Assembly (NCBI GenBank): GCA_040401595.1
Contig: JBBAOE010000032.1
Span: 1 to 30,997, forward strand
Direction: 5' to 3'
Source: RFPW01 sp040401595
Lineage (GTDB): Bacteria; Pseudomonadota; Gammaproteobacteria; Burkholderiales; Burkholderiaceae_E
DNA length: 30,997 nt
The notes beneath the pieces were generated by a model that saw nothing but the letters and a program-made list of their open reading frames with translations, was not told the DNA's origin and did not search any database. Numbering within the stretch: position 1 is the first letter of the stretch; each line of letters begins with the position of its first letter. Positions 29,249 through 30,997 of this stretch are shown piece after piece. The position numbers and the translations under genes were made by a program.

Positions 29249-30997
29249 TTAAGCAATGATACTGCCAGCACCGAATGCATTGTTAAACGAATTCACTCCG
29301 ATCACCTGACTATCAAGGGCGACGGACAATCCTGACAAGGTTACATCAACAGCCTGACCATTGAATACCCCGGTAATCAAAACAACTCCGTCCGAACCTG
29401 AGGTGTTTGTAACACTCAAGCCGGCGGTATTGGAGCCAAAGAACGACAAGGAATCACCCGGCCCAAAACCCGTGATTGTCGTTGAGTAGGTCCCTTCAGC
29501 GATCGCATAAGCCACATTTCCGCTACTGGCGCTGAACCCAGCCGCAGCATTTGAGGCTGAAATCGCGACGGACGTTCCACCCGATCCGGTAGCGGTCGAA
29601 CCCAAGCTGCCGGTACCAAACAAGTTGTTGAAACTGTTCTGCCCCAGAATCGCTCCATCCTGTGCGGCCGACAGTCCGGTGAGCGTCAGATCGACCACGT
29701 TCGACCCAAAATTCCCGGTGATGACCACCGATCCGTCACTTGAATTCGAATTCACGACACTCAGGGACGCCGCAGCCACGCCGCTGAAGTTGATCGAATC
29801 GCCTGCGGCGAACTGTGCGATTGATGCGCTATAAGTACCTTCGCTAACGGTGTAAGCCACGTTAGAGCTCGCTGCATCGAATGCCGTCGAACTGTTGGCC
29901 GACGTGATGGTGACCGCGGAGCTACCGCCCGTGACGGGATTGGCCGAGCCCGTGAGGCTGCCGACACCGAAAACGTTGTTAAAAGACGTCACGCCCAAGA
30001 CCTGAGCATCCGAAACTGGCGCCACACCGGTCAGCGTCATGTCAACAACATTTGAACCATACGAAGCGGTGATGGCGACGACACCATCCGTCGCACTGGT
30101 GTTGACGATGCTCACAGCGGGGGCCGAAGTGCCTTTGAATGCGATCAAATCGCCGGCGCTGAAGCCATCGATGGTGATCGCGTAAGTACCTTCAGCGACG
30201 GAATAAGCGTAATTCGCAGCGGAAGCACCGTAGGGAGTGGCCAACACATTGGTCGAGGTGATGCCAATTGCGTTGTCAAACGTATAAGTAGCTGCCGATG
30301 AGGCCGAGACCGAGACGTTTCCGGCGGCATCCGCGACCGTTGCAGTGAGCGTTTGGGCGGTCAACTCGACCTGCCCGGCCACTGGCGTAAATGTGACCGT
30401 TCCAGCCACCGAGGTATCCGCAACGTACTTTGAACTGATATCGGTCGTTCCGGCGAGCAACTTCACCGTGCTCGCCAGCTGACCGTTGGCGGTGCCAAAC
30501 CCAACTGTAACCACACCGCTGGTGGAGCTGCCGACGACGGAACTCGGGGCGGGTGGCGCCACGTTATCGTAGGTGTAACTGACCGCCGACGAGAGCGGGG
30601 AAAGATTGCCCGACGCATCGCCCGCTTTCGACGTGACGGCCTGCAGCGAGTATTCAACTTGATTCGCGACCGGCGTGAACGTCACCACCGAGCCCACTTT
30701 GGCCAAAGTGAACTTCGAAGTGATGTCCGTCGTGCCCGCGTAAAGCGCCGCAGTCGTTGCGTCAGAACCAATGGTGACAGCAATCGTTCCTGCCGTACCA
30801 GCGGCCACCGTCGGTGCCGCCGCGGGCGGAACGTTGTCGAAGTTGTAGGTCAGTGCAGTCGAGGCACCGGAGAGGTTGCCCGATGCATCGGCCGCTTTTG
30901 CAGTCACCGCTGTGGCAGCGAACTCGACCTGACCAGCGACCGGCGTGAAGGTCACCACGGAACCAACCTTGGCCGACGTGAACTTCGCGGTGATGTC
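29249..30997 (-). CDS. C-terminal part of a giant Ig-like repeat adhesin, 5' end beyond window
   Basis: The frame is open to the right window edge (DITAKFTSAKVGSVV precedes the first in-frame GTG), so at least 582 residues of a longer protein are present. The upstream part has Ig-like repeats of about 90 residues with VTFTPVAGQVE, ADASGNLS and YTYDNVAPPAP. These are replaced towards the C-terminus by three ~115-residue modules: NVAYxVxEGTYxxxIxxFxxGDxIxF, DGVVxITxxxGSNVVDxTLTG, and SFNNxFGxGSL. The last module forms the protein's C-terminus (FNNAFGAGSIIA), which is short, hydrophobic and uncharged like a type I secretion signal. No RTX nonapeptides are seen in the visible part. A surface adhesin or matrix protein secreted by the same ABC system is the likely role. 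It is the first visible gene of the minus-strand operon. Confidence 0.82.
   Translation of the reverse strand, partial: DITAKFTSAKVGSVVTFTPVAGQVEFAATAVTAKAADASGNLSGASTALTYNFDNVPPAAAPTVAAGTAGTIAVTIGSDATTAALYAGTTDITSKFTLAKVGSVVTFTPVANQVEYSLQAVTSKAGDASGNLSPLSSAVSYTYDNVAPPAPSSVVGSSTSGVVTVGFGTANGQLASTVKLLAGTTDISSKYVADTSVAGTVTFTPVAGQVELTAQTLTATVADAAGNVSVSASSAATYTFDNAIGITSTNVLATPYGASAANYAYSVAEGTYAITIDGFSAGDLIAFKGTSAPAVSIVNTSATDGVVAITASYGSNVVDMTLTGVAPVSDAQVLGVTSFNNVFGVGSLTGSANPVTGGSSAVTITSANSSTAFDAASSNVAYTVSEGTYSASIAQFAAGDSINFSGVAAASLSVVNSNSSDGSVVITGNFGSNVVDLTLTGLSAAQDGAILGQNSFNNLFGTGSLGSTATGSGGTSVAISASNAAAGFSASSGNVAYAIAEGTYSTTITGFGPGDSLSFFGSNTAGLSVTNTSGSDGVVLITGVFNGQAVDVTLSGLSVALDSQVIGVNSFNNAFGAGSIIA

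Overview
The window looks like accessory or surface-polysaccharide DNA from a high-GC Gram-negative bacterium. A betaproteobacterium is the best guess, from GC-rich codon use and the type of secretion, glycosyltransferase and YjbH/WecA-like genes present; this is inference, because there is no rRNA or tRNA gene to place it. The theme is secretion of very large repeat-rich proteins by a type I (ABC) secretion system, beside sugar-transfer and exopolysaccharide genes.

Left part (1-6026, all minus strand): the N-terminal side of a SEL1-repeat protein running off the window start, a family-4 type glycosyltransferase, a PrlF-YhaV type toxin-antitoxin pair, a tyrosine integrase and a second glycosyltransferase. 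The integrase and toxin-antitoxin pair sit as a cassette between the two glycosyltransferases. The toxin-antitoxin pair has a very good sigma-70 promoter lying over the end of the integrase gene.

Middle (6299-17588, plus strand): an RTX-type protein with three ~257-residue repeats that appears to have lost its 5' end, closed by a clear terminator. Then comes a five-gene, tightly packed operon: a TnpB-N-terminus-like protein with no nuclease domain, two tandem PrtD-type ABC transporters, an HlyD-type adaptor and a TolC-type outer-membrane channel. The first gene begins inside a perfect 13-bp inverted repeat that also holds a short overlapping leader ORF. This combination of a TnpB-like protein, a possible RNA switch and a type I secretion operon is the most unusual thing in the window.

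Right part: a minus-strand cyclophilin-type lipoprotein, then a plus-strand YjbH-like outer-membrane protein overlapping a WecA/MraY-type sugar-phosphate transferase. Convergent to these is a minus-strand operon read from the right edge: the C-terminal part of a giant Ig-like adhesin, a 1722-residue RTX protein with 108-bp higher-order repeats, a small DUF6447-like protein behind a terminator, and a long glycosyltransferase. A coherent reading is that the two or three giant proteins are substrates of the secretion system, while the glycosyltransferases, YjbH and WecA-like enzymes modify or anchor the surface layer or matrix they form. The substrate-transporter pairing is inferred from gene neighbourhood only.
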